A stretch of 64,000 nt of DNA from Isoetes taiwanensis (lineage: Eukaryota; Streptophyta; Lycopodiopsida; Isoetales; Isoetaceae), in assembly GCA_021234155.1 (NCBI GenBank), contig JAJEKV010000050.1, positions 9,238,584-9,302,583 of the forward strand. The letters run 5' to 3'. Position 1 is the stretch's first letter. Each line of letters opens with the position of its first letter. Below the pieces are notes generated by a model. The model saw only the letters and a program-made list of their open reading frames with translations. It ran no database searches and was not told where the DNA came from. This document shows, one piece after another, positions 13,340 through 24,530 of the stretch. A program made the translations under genes and the position numbers.

Positions 13340-14500
13340 TGGAACTGAGGTGAAAGACCTTTAAAACAATTGAGGTCATTCCTAACGGAAGTGGAATGAA
13401 CGTCTCTAAAGGAATTGAGAAATGATCTGAGGCGATCCTAAATGAACTGAAATGATCATCCTTAAGGAATTAGGGTGAACAATTTTTCCTCGAGATTGAT
13501 GCAAACGTTCAATCTGGGGAAGGAAAGGATTGTTACAGCTTTATGTCGGCTTGGAGGAGCGGCTCAAGCTCAATAAGGAATTATCTGGAATGTCACATAT
13601 GTATAGGGAATAACCCACATAGTGACATAAAACATTGTTAACCTTAGCTATGAAACCTATTTCTTTATTATTGGAATGGCAGATAATGGGGCATTGTCTG
13701 TTACAACCAAGTATTTGTCGCAATATCTGAGCGAGTAGCAAAGCATCCCAAAACCCAAATATATCAGTCAATTTTTATCTTATCAAAGCTGATTTGCCTA
13801 TTAATAACTGAATTCGATCTTCCTCTTTGCCTTTAATCTGGATAGTTCTGATGCTAAAAGGTTTAACCTGGAAAGAGGGGGTCTTACTTTTTTATAAGTA
13901 TGAGTGATGTTTTCATTCTTGATTCATTCAATTCTATTCAGTCTGAGCATTTGCCTTCCTAAAGCCAGAGTCAAGCCAGAATTACTACCATAGCTTGTGA
14001 TTTGATTACATGATTCCTTGTTGGGATGTCAAGATAAAGGATCTTTGATGGATTGGGCCTGGTTGGGTGGTTGAGCTCTTAAAGATTAGATTGTCTTTCT
14101 ATTTCTTTTATTGTTGCTTAAAAGCTGAGTTACTTGTGGTTTTGTATCAGGTTATCTGGACTGTCGATCTAACTTGTAAGTCAAATCTGGGCCGTCAAAA
14201 TTTTAAGGCTCGATTCACGACACATATCAAAACATTATAATATAAGATAAATCAGCCCAATTTTACAAACTGTCTAAAAAGAAATCAAAAGTAAAAGCAA
14301 ACAACACATCCACATAATCAATGACCATGAATACTCAATTTTGTTGCAAAAGCTCTATCTAGTATACATATCATATCATGTAACTATGCATTTAGCAAAA
14401 GAAAGTGGTCGTTTTTCTTTAAATAAAAATAAACAGCAGACGGATATGATTACAAATGGGATGGACTTTTTGTTCTTTTTCATGATCATCCTTTTTTCTT
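13340..14500. other. Intergenic, no gene seen
   Basis: Just after the array, short variants of ggaa(t)tgag(g)tgaa recur between about 13340 and 13480. The rest is AT-rich unique-looking DNA without a supported gene. Confidence 0.5.
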
Positions 14501-14507
14501 GTTACGC

Positions 14508-14813
14508 ATTAACACCTCTAGTGATGATCAACACACCAAAAGGGCGAGATCCTTTGTGAGCCCCAACCTCTATAAGGCTTTATTCTATACCCCCGTGCAC
14601 ACGGACCATATCAATTCCTCCCCCTCCACGAGATGCTTGCCCTCAAGCATGTGAAATACACCAATGTTGCTACAAGTAATTGAACCTTGATTTTAATACC
14701 AAATATTAGCACTTCTAGTAACCAACATGCCAAATGGGCGGATCCTTCATGAGTCCCAACATCCATGAGGCTTTATCTCATACCTCCAGGCAGCCAGACC
14801 ATATCAAACTCCT
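14508..14813. repeat. Direct repeat pair, about 110 bp, 70-75% alike
   Basis: About 14508-14620 and 14705-14813 share the order ccaa-gggcg(a/g)-gatcctt, gag(c)cccaac, gaggctttat and acc-atatcaa-tcct. They are old duplicates, perhaps remnants of a retroelement terminal region (inference). Confidence 0.65.
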
Positions 14814-15296
14814 TCTAGCGAACGACTGTGTGGAGCCTGGGATCATGGTATATCTAGCCCTCCATTATCAGTCAGATAGGACTACACAGTTTCAAGCCTA
14901 AAACCAATCATTTTTTTTTTCATTTCTTGATCAATCCATCTGATCTAAAATCTTTTCCACTCTTTATCAATCTGGATTAAAAGGCAGGCAAAGCAATAAA
15001 AAGGCTTTTTGAAGTAGATCAAGCCGCCCATGGAGCAGCAAGAACGATATGACCAAAAATGTTTGCCCCCCGTTCCCCAGCACAGTTTCGCACATGGTGT
15101 TTTGACTGAATATACGACTTCTTTGGTTGAATATGTCACCGGGCTGATATTTTATGGCCAGATATACCACTTTTTTGTCTGGATATACCATGATCCAAGT
15201 GTCTATATATGCTTGTGCATTTTCCTTATGCACCCTTCTTCTTTATTGCAAGCAATCCTATGGTAGCTGACTTATTTTTTTCTCTTGCGTCTTTCC

Positions 15297-15540
15297 CTCT
15301 CCCTCTTCCTCTCTCTCTTTTTCTTTTTCTTTTTTTTTTCCTTTTCTATTTTCCTTTCTCCTTTTTCCTTTTTTCCTTTTTCCTTTTTCCTTTTTCCTTT
15401 TTCCTTTTCCTTTTTTTCCTTTTTCTCTTTTCTCTTTTCTCTTTTCTCTTTTCTCTTTTCTCTTTTCTCTTTTCTCTTCTCTCTTCTCTCTTTTCTTCTT
15501 TTTTTCTCTTTTTCTCTTTTTTCTTTTTTCTTTTTTCTTG
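15297..15540. repeat. Long polypyrimidine tract (TTTTCC / TCTTT)n
   Basis: About 240 bp with pyrimidines on the plus strand, built of ctttttc-type and ttctcttttc-type units. All long open frames here (F/L/S-rich on plus, K/E/R-rich on minus) are artefacts of this composition. Such homopurine-homopyrimidine tracts can form triplex DNA (general knowledge). Confidence 0.97.
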
Positions 15541-15544
15541 GGCA

Positions 15545-16024
15545 AAGATAATAGATGTGACAGCCAATGGGTGATATTCTAACACATGGCATAAGGGATT
15601 TTTTGAAAGAAAAATCACCCGCCAAGTATGCTACCATAGGTGGAAAGGATTAAAAATTTGAGCAGAGTTCTCAAAAGATTTCGAGTGGAAGAAATCCCTT
15701 AAGTTTAGTCGAGGGTTATATTGTCCTAATTTTAGTCGAGGTTATATTTCTGTCGAGGGTTATATTCTCGTAATTTTAGCCGAGGAGCCTCACGACCGAT
15801 GGCAGTCGAGAGCAAGTCTCCCGTTGCTCCCCTAATAGGAAAGTTGAGAGCGGTGTCCTGACTTGATGTTGTGAAATGTGAATCTGCTACTGTAAAAACT
15901 TTATCAATTCATCGGAATTGTCAAATCCATTTTCTATTTTGTGTTTTATTGGAAAGGACTTGTGGCATCATCACAACATGCTTTCATCACTTCTAACGAC
16001 CCACTTTACATTTTGTAAGCATGC
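15545..16024. other. Flank of LINE-1, no gene seen
   Basis: Contains a short degenerate tandem (gtcgagg(g)ttatatt variants, about 15708-15790). The final bases form the left side of the LINE-1 target site. Confidence 0.5.
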
Positions 16025-16031
16025 CATACAA

Positions 16032-16054
16032 TTTTTTTTTTTTTTTTTTTTTTT
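16032..16054 (-). other. LINE-1 poly(A) tail
   Basis: A run of 23 T on the plus strand equals a poly(A) tail on the element's sense strand. Its first five T bases overlap the target-site duplication. Confidence 0.93.
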
Positions 16055-16190
16055 GAAGGACGAAAGCCAAAAAGTTTATTAATCAGAGAAAAAGTACAAA
16101 ATTTACATGTCTCATCTAACTGTGTAAGCACACAGAGATGCCACAGGAGCACGAGCCTGGATCACAATGTACTTACTCCAGAATAGGAGA

Positions 16191-19100
16191 CTAATGATAA
16201 GAATCAATCCGAAGATACTGAATCCAGATGCGTTCCACCAGTTCTGAGTCAAGGGAAGAACACTCGTAGGCTGTCAATATCTTTTTCTGGGCCACTGTAA
16301 TAACACTGTGTGCAGATGAATAAATGCCCTGAAAGATGTGGTGTCTGCGACGCTCCCATATCGATCATAGGAGCCAACCGGAACCAAGATGAAATGCCCT
16401 TTGTTTAGCTGGAGGCCATGCGTTGGGATAGGGCCTTGAGAAAGGGCCACCGGCAGCAGTCAATGTCTTTGTTAAACAAGCCTTGTAGCGAGGACCACTT
16501 ATTTGGTTGAACCTCAAGACAATTAAAGAGACAATGCTCAAGAGTCTCAGCGTCCAGAGGCCGGCGGGCATCTACCGGATATGCGAGGATCATAGCGATG
16601 TCGAAAGGCATTAACCCATGAGTTTTGTGGATAACACGCCACCACAAGAGAGACTTTAGGGTGGAGCAACCTATCCCAAAAGCCATCGCCATGTCACGAC
16701 ACAAAGTGGGATGTGGAACATGTAGGTGCCACCCATCTGGCAACTGGAGGGGTTGTGGTGCTAAAAGAAGGCGATATAATTGATCGACAAATTGCTTGCC
16801 TTTGTGAATATTTTCATGACAGTCCCATGGCACCCTTTCAGAAAGCACCAACTTGCACTATGAGAGGCAAATTTTCTGCGACCTTCTCCCATAGAGATAC
16901 ATCCCAACGAGAGCGGGAACTTCGCCTGAAATTCGCCAGACGGAGAGCGGCGGCCCTCCTCATTACCATGCTTGAATAGAGACAACACTGCAAGAACCCA
17001 CCGATCTCGTGTAAGGGGATGAACCGAGGCTGACCAATGGAGGTCTTGAGGGGTGGAGGCAGTGGTGCCCACCACCATGGAGTCTCAATAGGGTATGGAT
17101 AGAGGGGCATGGCGGAAGAGATGCTGATTGCCTCCCATGCGCCAACAAGCCACGCATAAAAATGGAGAAGCGCTTGGAAAAGGCTGAGTGCGAAATAAAG
17201 CCCAAGGTAGGACTGGTTTAATGACCTTCTTGCCTATAGGGATCTGATGACCAAGAGCTTGTCTAAGAAGGCGTGAACCGGGAGAGTCATCCTCACCATT
17301 CAGAGTCTCCAAATGAACTTTGAAATAAGCACTTTGCTCTGTAAAGAAGAAGTCTATCATACCCGGACCACCGCCCATTTTGGAAGGGTGCGCCGACCAA
17401 GCCACCTTAACCACAACACCTTCCTCAAGTACTGCCCAAATAAAGTTCGAACTATTGCAATGAGCTCACGACTTTGATCCGTGGTGCTAGCAATAAGGAT
17501 GCCATATAAACATGGGTATTACTAAGGACCGACTTGGCCTTTGTAATGCAACACCGCAAAGAGACAACTTAGCGATTGGACCACCGGAATAAGTGTTTCT
17601 CTAAACCCCTAATGATCTCCTCCCATGCAGCTCCCATAGTAACATAGATGCCAACTGGAATCCCCAACAACTTGATGGCCTGTCCATGCGCAAGTAATTT
17701 CCATGGATAATCGTGAACACATGCCGGAGCCGGATTATCCAATGTCCACAAAGCTGTACACTTCTGCCACCCCACAAGAACACCGGAAGCCAGTGAAAAA
17801 GTGTCTAAAAGCATTTTGGCAGCAACGAGATTCTCATCATTAGCGACTAGGAAGAGGCGTGTCGATGCATATTGATTGCAAACCTCTTGGGTGCCGTCCT
17901 CCATTGCAAGACCATGGAGAAGTCCCTCTGTCGTTGCAATGGTGAATAACTGTGACAAAGCCTCTGCAACAATTGTGAAAAGCAAAGGTGCTAAAGGGCA
18001 TCCCTGACGAATACCACGACTGAGTGAAAAAGCATGTGACGGCTCACCATGGAACAGGACAGTCGCCCGAGCAGAGATATGCAGCTTCATAATATCTAAT
18101 GTGAATTGTTCCCCAAATCCCGGCCTCAAAGATACAACGGCGATGAATTCCCGGTACGACCTTGTCATAAGCTTTTGCAAAATCAAGCTTAAGGTATACA
18201 ACTGGAAGGTTTTGCCTACGTGCCCAATAAATTCCCTCGTAAGCAGCAGCAACATTATTCAAAATGCACCGTTTTGGAAGAAAACCTGACTGGGTTGTTG
18301 AGATGGACTCTGCCAAGATGTCCTTTACCCCGCCTCGCAAAAAGCCTTGGCGAAGATCTTATATCTGAATGACAATAAGGTGATGGGGCCAATCTGAAAT
18401 AGTCGAGGATCCTTGACCTTGGGGATGAGTGAGATGGCACAGAAAGCATCATACACATCTGGCTCCAGCCATTCCCAATACTCCTGGAAGAACTCAATTG
18501 GCAAACCATCCAAACCTGGGCATTTGCCTCTTTTCAGTTCAAAGACTGCCGATTTTAAATCGTCAGCTGTCATAGCCGCCTCTATTGACTCGCGCTGCTC
18601 ACCAGAGATGATGGGGGAAATCCTAGATAAAACAGCATCTTGTATTTACGATTGAAAGGGAAGAGGTTTTCAGCAAAAACGTCCGGAAGTGGTTATGCGG
18701 AATCGCCGAGAGTTCATCGGCTCTGTCAAGAACGAACCATTCGGCAAAGCAATGAGGACATGGTTGATGTCATCGCGGCGCCTCTTAAGCCGCGAAAAAA
18801 GAAGTTCAGCGGTCTCCATCATCGAAACCATCGCGAGACCTACCTTCATCTTTGCTTGCTGAATTTGCTCCTCCTCCAATGCTTGGATCTGTGCCAAAAT
18901 ATCACGATCATGAACACCTGGAAGACGTCCCTGTCGAGAATGGAGCAGGTCCTGATACAAAGTGTCCAGTAAAGCCACGACCCTGCTGCTGCGCGGACTC
19001 TCGACCCACTCTTTGGCAAAACCCTTGCTCGCTGCAATTGCATCCACTATGCCAGTCATACCTCGACGTCGATTGAAGGCAGTTATCCAAGCATTCTTGC

Positions 19101-19895
19101 AACCTTCTTGAAAGTCAGCATCCTTTAAGAACTTCACGTTCAAGCGAAAACACGTCCTTCTAGGTCGCCGCTGCTGCTGGAGGGGCTCGTCTGAAATGAG
19201 TTGCGGATGGTGGTCTGAAACTGAGTTATCTCTGAGACAGAATCGAAGAGACACGGAAGTCTGCAGAATCAGTATCGCATTCCAATAAGCTCTATCCAAC
19301 CGAGAGCTTGCGACCCCCACCAACTTGACCATTGCACCAAGTGAGGGCACCTTCACCATCAATCTCAGAGAGGTTCTGATCATGGAGTAGACGAAGCCAT
19401 TCTTTGGCGTTCAAAACCGGAACACCCTTTGTAGAGGTAAGCCCCAACCGATCAGACTCCACTTCCACCATATTGAGATCCCCAACAAGAAGCCATGAAA
19501 TGTGGCAGCCCAAGCTGAGTATCTTCCCTCGCAAAGAGGCCCACAGTGAAGCTCTACGATCACGGTCTATTGTGGGCATAAACATTAATTAGACCATATT
19601 TAACCCCTTGCTCTGCCATACAATTGGGGCCCAACGACCAAAGCGATCAGCTGAGTAAAGATGACGGCAAGGAAGGAAGCCATGCTATCACGACCCTGCC
19701 TTTGGCGGAATCAGGCTGCTGCGATAAGGACATTAAACTGCGACCAATCATGCGCAAGCTTTGATCGTCTCCCTTACGACACTTATGCTCTTGAAGACAT
19801 ACAAACCGAGCATCCAATCTAGATAAGTAAAAAGAAATAACGACTCGCTTGAGGGGAGGAGGCTACCCCCGAACATTCCATGAGACTAACCGCAT
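16191..19895 (-). pseudogene. LINE-1 ORF2: endonuclease / reverse transcriptase / zf-RVT
   Basis: This is the retrotransposition enzyme of the element, which nicks target DNA and reverse-transcribes the RNA at the nick. Start chosen at 19895 because it opens with VSWNVRG, the usual beginning of the endonuclease; a stop follows at once (NVRG*), one of many lesions. Endonuclease motifs in order are LQEHK (~19800), LVGDLNMVE (~19475) and SDHHPQL (~19200). RT motifs are FAKAYD (~18180), RQGCPLAPLLF (~18000) and the catalytic box (~17865), which reads NQYASTRLF where family members have YADD. Both catalytic aspartates are lost. Downstream, LKSLLWWRVIHK and ETLEHCLFNC (~16660-16510) mark zf-RVT. 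The frame changes several times between 19.6 and 16.2 kb, so no intact protein can be made. Confidence 0.9.
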
Positions 19896-20000
19896 TGATC
19901 TTGTGATGGGGCCAAATTGAGATGAGACCCTTTGGTGTCTCAAAGGGAACTTGAGGATGTTTCACGGGCACACGGCATGGCGGCAACCTCATCAACCAAA

Positions 20001-21953
20001 TCAGCCCAATTGAAGTGGATCAAAGCGACCACCATGGGATGCAATGGGAGGGGTGCCACAGGCGAACCGAGGGCGGGGCCTTGAGGAATTAGATCCCTTA
20101 GCAGACTTTCGTGGTTGACGAAGAGTCGGCGGATGTTTAGTCGGTGGGTGGATGCCACGCCGATCAATGTCCATATACTGCCCACGAGCCTCTTCAATTT
20201 GCTCTTGCGATTTCTGGATTTCAGCCAGTCTCAACATTTGGTGATCCAGAGACTGAGGTGGAGGAGCTGCAACTGGAAGAGCAGGGGAGGCAATCACAGG
20301 CATAGGGACTTGTGAGATATCCACTGAGGTGGGAGCTGATCTAGGAGCATGGAGTGCCGGAGGAGCAGATGGAGAATCCTGTTGGTGAACCCTCCGATAT
20401 TGAGCAAAGAGAGGGGCTTCGGGAAACATGAGAGCTAGCTCATGACCATTCAACAAGGACAGCTTAAATGGAAAGAACATGGGCCCGCTTTGGACGACAA
20501 TTGTTTGAGGCAAATCACGATGAATCCTTGCCACGCAAACCTTGGTGATGCCGTTGGTTATGGAGTGTTGCAAATGGAGTCCAATCTCATTAGCAATGGC
20601 AGAAATGAACTTGGAATCCTGTAACTTTGGAGGAAAATCTTTGATAGCAAACCAAAAGGGGGCACGTAAGGCATCTGGCTTAGCTGGAAAGGATCCAGGA
20701 ACATACTGTTGATAGAGCAAGAAGTGTTTCCAGAGAGGATCAACTCCTCGTTCTATGAGTTGAGCAGCCGGTTCAGGAGATTCAAACATCAAAAGAAAGC
20801 AACGCTGATCTTTTGCCACAAGCTTGATAGATTGATAAGCAGGGAGCCCTAGCTTGTGAAGGTGCCCAGACAGCCAAGATCCCACGCGCTTCAGATCTAG
20901 GAAAGGGCCAGTGAAGTGGCAGACCACGGAACACGCAACCAACTGCTCCACATGTCGTCGATGATCCTCATGGCTAATCTGAACCACTGGAGCCCCAAAA
21001 CGCTCAAAAGTTGCCCTGCACTCCTGAACCTCATAAAAAATTTCGTCTGATGGGAGCTGGACATCCATAGAGTCTTGCTTGGCTTGCAATTGCTGGAGAT
21101 AGGACACAACTTCCTTCCTGTTATTATCCACCATGGTGGCAATGGCCTCTGAGACACGCGCCGAGGTGGCAGGAGCCGCCAGGCCCTTGCAAAGCCACTC
21201 AGAGAACCGGACACCTGTAACTCGAGCAACTGTGTCAGATGACCTCCAAGGTGTGGTCGATGCAGCTCGGGGAATGGAAGAGGATGTCGCCCCAGGCTGC
21301 CGTGGGGGAAGAGGGGGAAACTCCTCCTGCCCTAAGGAACCTCCAACGTGTGTTGGACGTACACCAGTTTGTGGAGGTTGCACCACCACCCGAGCACTAC
21401 CTGTAGAAGTAGTCCGCACCAGGGAACTTCCAACCTGTATTGGAGGTGCCGCCCGTGCAATACTATTAGGTGCAGCCTGTCCAGAGGAGCACTCTATAGG
21501 CACATGAGGTCTGAACTGATATGAGGGACTTCCAACCTGTGTCGGAGGAGCTAATAGCCCAGCAGCAACTTCGGCAGATAACGAGGGTCCTGCCTAGACC
21601 CCAGAACCTCCAACGAATGTTGGAGGCGCTAATTGGCCAGAGCGCACCACCTGGTCCGAGGAACCTCCAACGTGCGTTGGAGGTGTGACACTCTCGGAAG
21701 AGTTTTCCAATGGCACAACACGGCTTCCAATCTCACCAGACGTGTGGGCAGCAGCGCGAACTATAGTTGCTGCAACTACAGTCGGGATGGAAATTGGAGC
21801 AAGTAACTGAGACGAGGAAGAAGATGGAGCTCCTGCCTCAATTGAGGTGGCCACACTCATGCCATTAGAAGACATATTGGGCAACACTAGAGGATTGAGA
21901 TGCACCGAAGAGACTAAACTCTCAGAAGCCGAAAGAGCACCCTCACGAGCCAT
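20001..21953 (-). pseudogene. LINE-1 ORF1: DUF4283-like nucleic-acid-binding protein, one stop
   Basis: About 650 codons, open except for one in-frame TAG at 21594-21596. The ATG at 21953 (aagATGGCt) is preferred over the upstream one at 22073, because the latter lies outside the target-site duplication and in another element. The first 200 residues are low-complexity, with five spaced PPTxVGG-like motifs. A folded region follows, from about residue 300 to 460 of the full frame, with features of the plant LINE DUF4283 domain (CHFTGPFLDLKRVGSWLSGH, then FWFAIKDFPPKL). The C-terminus is basic (RQPRKSAKG). No CCHC knuckle is visible. Known family role: RNA binding during retrotransposition. It overlaps the region just upstream of ORF2, as usual for plant LINEs. 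Confidence 0.82.
21338..21685. repeat. Five palindromic 20-mers inside LINE-1 ORF1
   Basis: Imperfect palindromes of the form cctccaacgtgcgttggagg lie at about 21340, 21428, 21529, 21606 and 21664. The last has perfect 8-bp arms. They encode the repeated PPTxVGG motif of ORF1 on the minus strand, so the protein repeat and the DNA hairpins coincide. Confidence 0.85.
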
Positions 21954-21961
21954 CTTGTGTG

Positions 21962-21973
21962 CATACAATTTTT
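21962..21973. other. Target-site duplication of LINE-1, 5' side
   Basis: catacaattttt is identical to 16025-16036. It places the LINE 5' end at about 21961, only about 8 bp upstream of the ORF1 ATG. Confidence 0.88.
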
Positions 21974-22008
21974 GTGTTATCAATCCATGTTCTGTAACGG
22001 TCCTATGC

Positions 22009-22049
22009 CATAAGAGGCCAACAACTGGATAGTATTTGCACACAATGCC
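22009..22049. repeat. Left part of host duplication (copy 1)
   Basis: taagaggccaacaa...tatttgcacacaatgc is matched at about 23547-23588. The corresponding right part of copy 1 is 22895-22985 and of copy 2 is about 23912-24005, so a host segment was duplicated about 1.0-1.5 kb apart. In copy 1 a TIR element now sits between the two parts. Confidence 0.7.
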
Positions 22050-22051
22050 AT

Positions 22052-22892
22052 TAGAGGTAATTTGAGATCTCATTTTGTCCCATTAAGGGATGCTTAAAAA
22101 GCCACATCAGCTTTTTAAACTGTCCAATAAGAGAAGAGCTCCAGTGTATTTTATTCCAGTATTATGTGGCAGCAGTAATTAATGCAGTTCTAACTAACTT
22201 TTGCAGTGTCATTTTTCTACTATAACTTTTGATCAAAAACTCCGATTCGAATACTATTTGTGGCAATGGATTCGTCTCCTCAAGATCTTTCTAATGACAA
22301 CCCATTGTTATATCTTTTGGGATGTAAATATATAAGAAAAGAGCAAAAAACCATATTTTTTAAGGTTAACACATATGGCTTGTATTGAAATACATCATAA
22401 CCATATATCACTTGAAAGATCTTTTCATTCTGCATCTAATGCAACAAACGCCGCAGCATTTTCATGAGTAGATCAAAAGTTATAGGGAAAAAACAACGGC
22501 AATGAAGTTGTTAAAGCTGCATTAATTGCAGTTTGATGTAGAGTACTCATTCTGGGCATTTGGTCTAGTGGTAACACACTAGTTCCTTAGCAATGTGGTC
22601 TCGAGTTCGAGACCGCCCAGAATCGCACTCGGTACTGTTGGGGGTCAAATCCCAACAGACGCAATGTAAGGTGGTTGGGGGCAGGGCCCAACCAAGCAAT
22701 GTAGTGTGGTGTGTGGTCACATGTCCAGTTGGTGGTTGGGGGCAGGGCCCAACCAAGCAATGTAGTGTGGTGTGTGGTCACATGTCCAGTTGGATGCTGC
22801 CTAGTGGCGTGACGTTAAAACTACTATCTATCTATCTATCTATCTATTGGAGGATTCTTATGGGGACAAAAGAAGATCTCAAATTACCTCTA
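22052..22892. mobile_element. Foldback TIR element (MITE) carrying a SINE
   Basis: Terminal inverted repeats of about 37 bp lie at 22052-22088 and 22856-22892. They begin TAGAGGTAATTTGAGATCT, followed by a TTTTGTCCC block in both. The flanks are AT on each side (22050-22051 and 22893-22894), consistent with a 2-bp target-site duplication. More inverted pairs lie inside (ctataacttttgatc near 22219 against gatcaaaagttatag near 22472; a second around gcagtaattaatgcag / ctgcattaatt), so most of the element folds back. Without the SINE it is about 545 bp. No transposase is present. The ends resemble those of the 6.7-kb element at 25076-31778. Confidence 0.85.
22554..22848 (+). mobile_element. tRNA-headed SINE with (CTAT)n tail
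   Basis: The head contains a polymerase III A box (tggtctagtgg, 22561-22571) and a B box (gagttcgagac, ~22603-22613) at tRNA-like spacing. The 5' start gggcatttgg and the gcccag after the B box also recall a tRNA. It is followed by a non-tRNA body in which a 61-bp segment is tandemly duplicated (about 22671-22731 and 22732-22792), and by a (CTAT)n tail (22823-22848). Possible 5-bp flanks (attct) are too short to be decisive. It lies within the TIR element close to its right end. Confidence 0.8.
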
Positions 22893-22894
22893 AT

Positions 22895-22985
22895 AGCCTG
22901 ATTTAATTGTCTGTTATAAGTGATAAATAGAAAAGGAAAACCGTGGCACATGCAGGGTTGAGGAAAACCCATGTGGGATTAGCCA
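22895..22985. repeat. Host direct repeat, copy 1 right part
   Basis: agcctgatttaattgtc..., then gcagggttgaggaaaaccca, then tgtgggat: repeated at about 23912-24005. Pairs with the left parts at 22009-22049 and 23547-23588. Confidence 0.8.
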
Positions 22986-22989
22986 ATAG

Positions 22990-23545
22990 TGGAAACGGCT
23001 ATGTGAAAAACAATTGGAGACGAAGGTCGAAAACTATTGGAAAAGGGCTGAAATTAGGATGTATCAAGTCAATTGGCTTGCCAAGAATTTGGGTTAAATC
23101 AAAGATCGCCATGGCCATTCTGTAACATAGGACGGTGACCCAACTGCTTCAAATCTAACTCGAATCCATGGAAAATAGGCGAAATTGATCCGGGGAGAGA
23201 TCTAATCATGAACCCATGGGTGGCAAGCGATATGATCTACACCAAGAATGCTACACAAGGAACGGAAAAATGGTAGGAAACACTTGAAAATGATCCGAGC
23301 AGTAGATTGGACTGGTTCTGGTCGGTTTGGCCTTAGGATATTGGCCATGCCTAAAAAGCAAGTTGTTTTTGAAAGATTCTCTGCTGAGGGTCGGGAGCTT
23401 TTGGGTCCACATTATAAATTTTGAGGCTAATAAGTGTTGTTTGAATTGTTGCTTTGCTTAAGAATTACTTGGTTTGTTGTCTCGTTGAAGAATAAAGCTA
23501 GGTAGCTATTGAGGGATTTTTAGGTTGTGCCTTAGCTTAAGAGGA
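22990..23545. other. Intergenic, no gene seen
   Basis: No domain or repeat recognised. The short plus-strand frame 22943-23125 starts in the host duplication and has no support. Confidence 0.45.
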
Positions 23546-23546
23546 C

Positions 23547-24005
23547 TTAAGAGGCCAACAATTGTACAATATTTGCACATAATGCAGTAACCTGATAAAT
23601 GGGAATATATGCATGCATATATCCATGTAAACAAAGGGTTTACAAAAAGGGAATTTTTGAAAGGGAGCTTTTTGGCGTGACTAATTTTTGAGAGGGTTTT
23701 GGAGCTTTGTGGTCTTTGTGGAGGCAAGAGCTTGAAGAGACTACATCGATCTTCCTCTTTCAGAGGGGTTTCAGTCTATTTGAGATTCCATAGGTTGCAG
23801 ATTGAGTTAAGCATATGGTAGATGATGAAATGAAAGCAGTAGGATTGAATTAAAAATTTGGCTTTTGTCTCAGGAATAATATAACCAATCTAATGTTAAT
23901 TCTATGGGCATGAGCCTGATTTAATTGTCATTTGTCGATCGGTGTTAAGTAGAAAGGGGAAAATGATGGCATATGTAGGGTTGAGGAAAACCCATGTGGG
24001 ATCAG
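23547..24005. repeat. Host direct repeat, copy 2
   Basis: Left part about 23547-23588 and right part about 23912-24005 match the segments flanking the TIR element at 22.05-22.9 kb. About 325 bp of unrelated sequence lies between them here. This region may show the locus before insertion, or a separately rearranged copy. Confidence 0.65.
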
Positions 24006-24530
24006 TCAGAACTCTACTCCGTATCATAGCTTGAAGATCAAAATAATATAGTTTTATGTGGTATGATGACTTGTTAAAAAATCCATTATATGTTGTATTA
24101 GTATATGGCTCTATTATTTGATTTTTATAGTCTCTATTATTTGATTTTTGTAAGGTTGTAAATTGTAGGGATCACATTTATTCTTGATAATACACATTGG
24201 TCAAGGAAAAGAGGGCCAAGCGGGAGCGAAAAAACAAGTGAACATTTTTATATTATTAATATTATTATAAATTACTTTGATATATTCTCGTATTAAATAG
24301 TATTACTAGATCAAATGTTTCGTCGACACGAATTTTCTTTAATCAGTTCATAGGGATAGGAGAAACAGGAGTAAATTGTTAGAAGTCCCAAAAGATTAAG
24401 TGGAAAATTTTGACATAACATCCTGCAAATATGTTATCTATAATCTATATTTGCTTTCTTCATTAGTTAGATATCAATGTCCTTTAAACTTGGCATAATG
24501 ATTTTTCGGATTCTATCGCCGTGTATATTA
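24006..24530. other. Intergenic, no gene seen
   Basis: AT-rich DNA up to the LINE-3 tail. Nothing recognisable. Confidence 0.5.

Larger units (their letters stand above)
16025..21973 (-). mobile_element. LINE-1: near-full-length plant L1-type retrotransposon, inactive
   Basis: A minus-strand non-LTR retrotransposon of about 5.9 kb. The 3' poly(A) appears as a 23-T run at 16032-16054. A 12-bp target-site duplication, catacaattttt, is present at 16025-16036 and again at 21962-21973, which fixes both ends. Reading from 21961 downward there are only about eight bases before an ATG in good context (21953), then ORF1 (DUF4283-like), then ORF2 (endonuclease, reverse transcriptase, zf-RVT) ending at 16191, then a ~150-bp 3' UTR. 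Both ORFs carry stops and frameshifts, and the RT catalytic YADD box is mutated, so the copy is dead. The preserved target-site duplication shows insertion as a unit. Confidence 0.92.

Noticed and set aside
15209-15637. Overlapping 90-121 aa ORFs on both strands
   Set aside because: They are encoded by the polypyrimidine tract (F/L/S on one strand, K/E/R on the other) with no domain.
21954-22073. ORF1 start at 22073 upstream of LINE-1
   Set aside because: These 40 codons lie beyond the target-site duplication, in the flank and in the adjacent TIR element, so the frame is open there by chance.
22554-22625. A tRNA gene
   Set aside because: A and B boxes are present, but the T-arm and acceptor do not fold as in a tRNA, and the sequence continues into a repeat body and (CTAT)n tail, so it is a SINE head.
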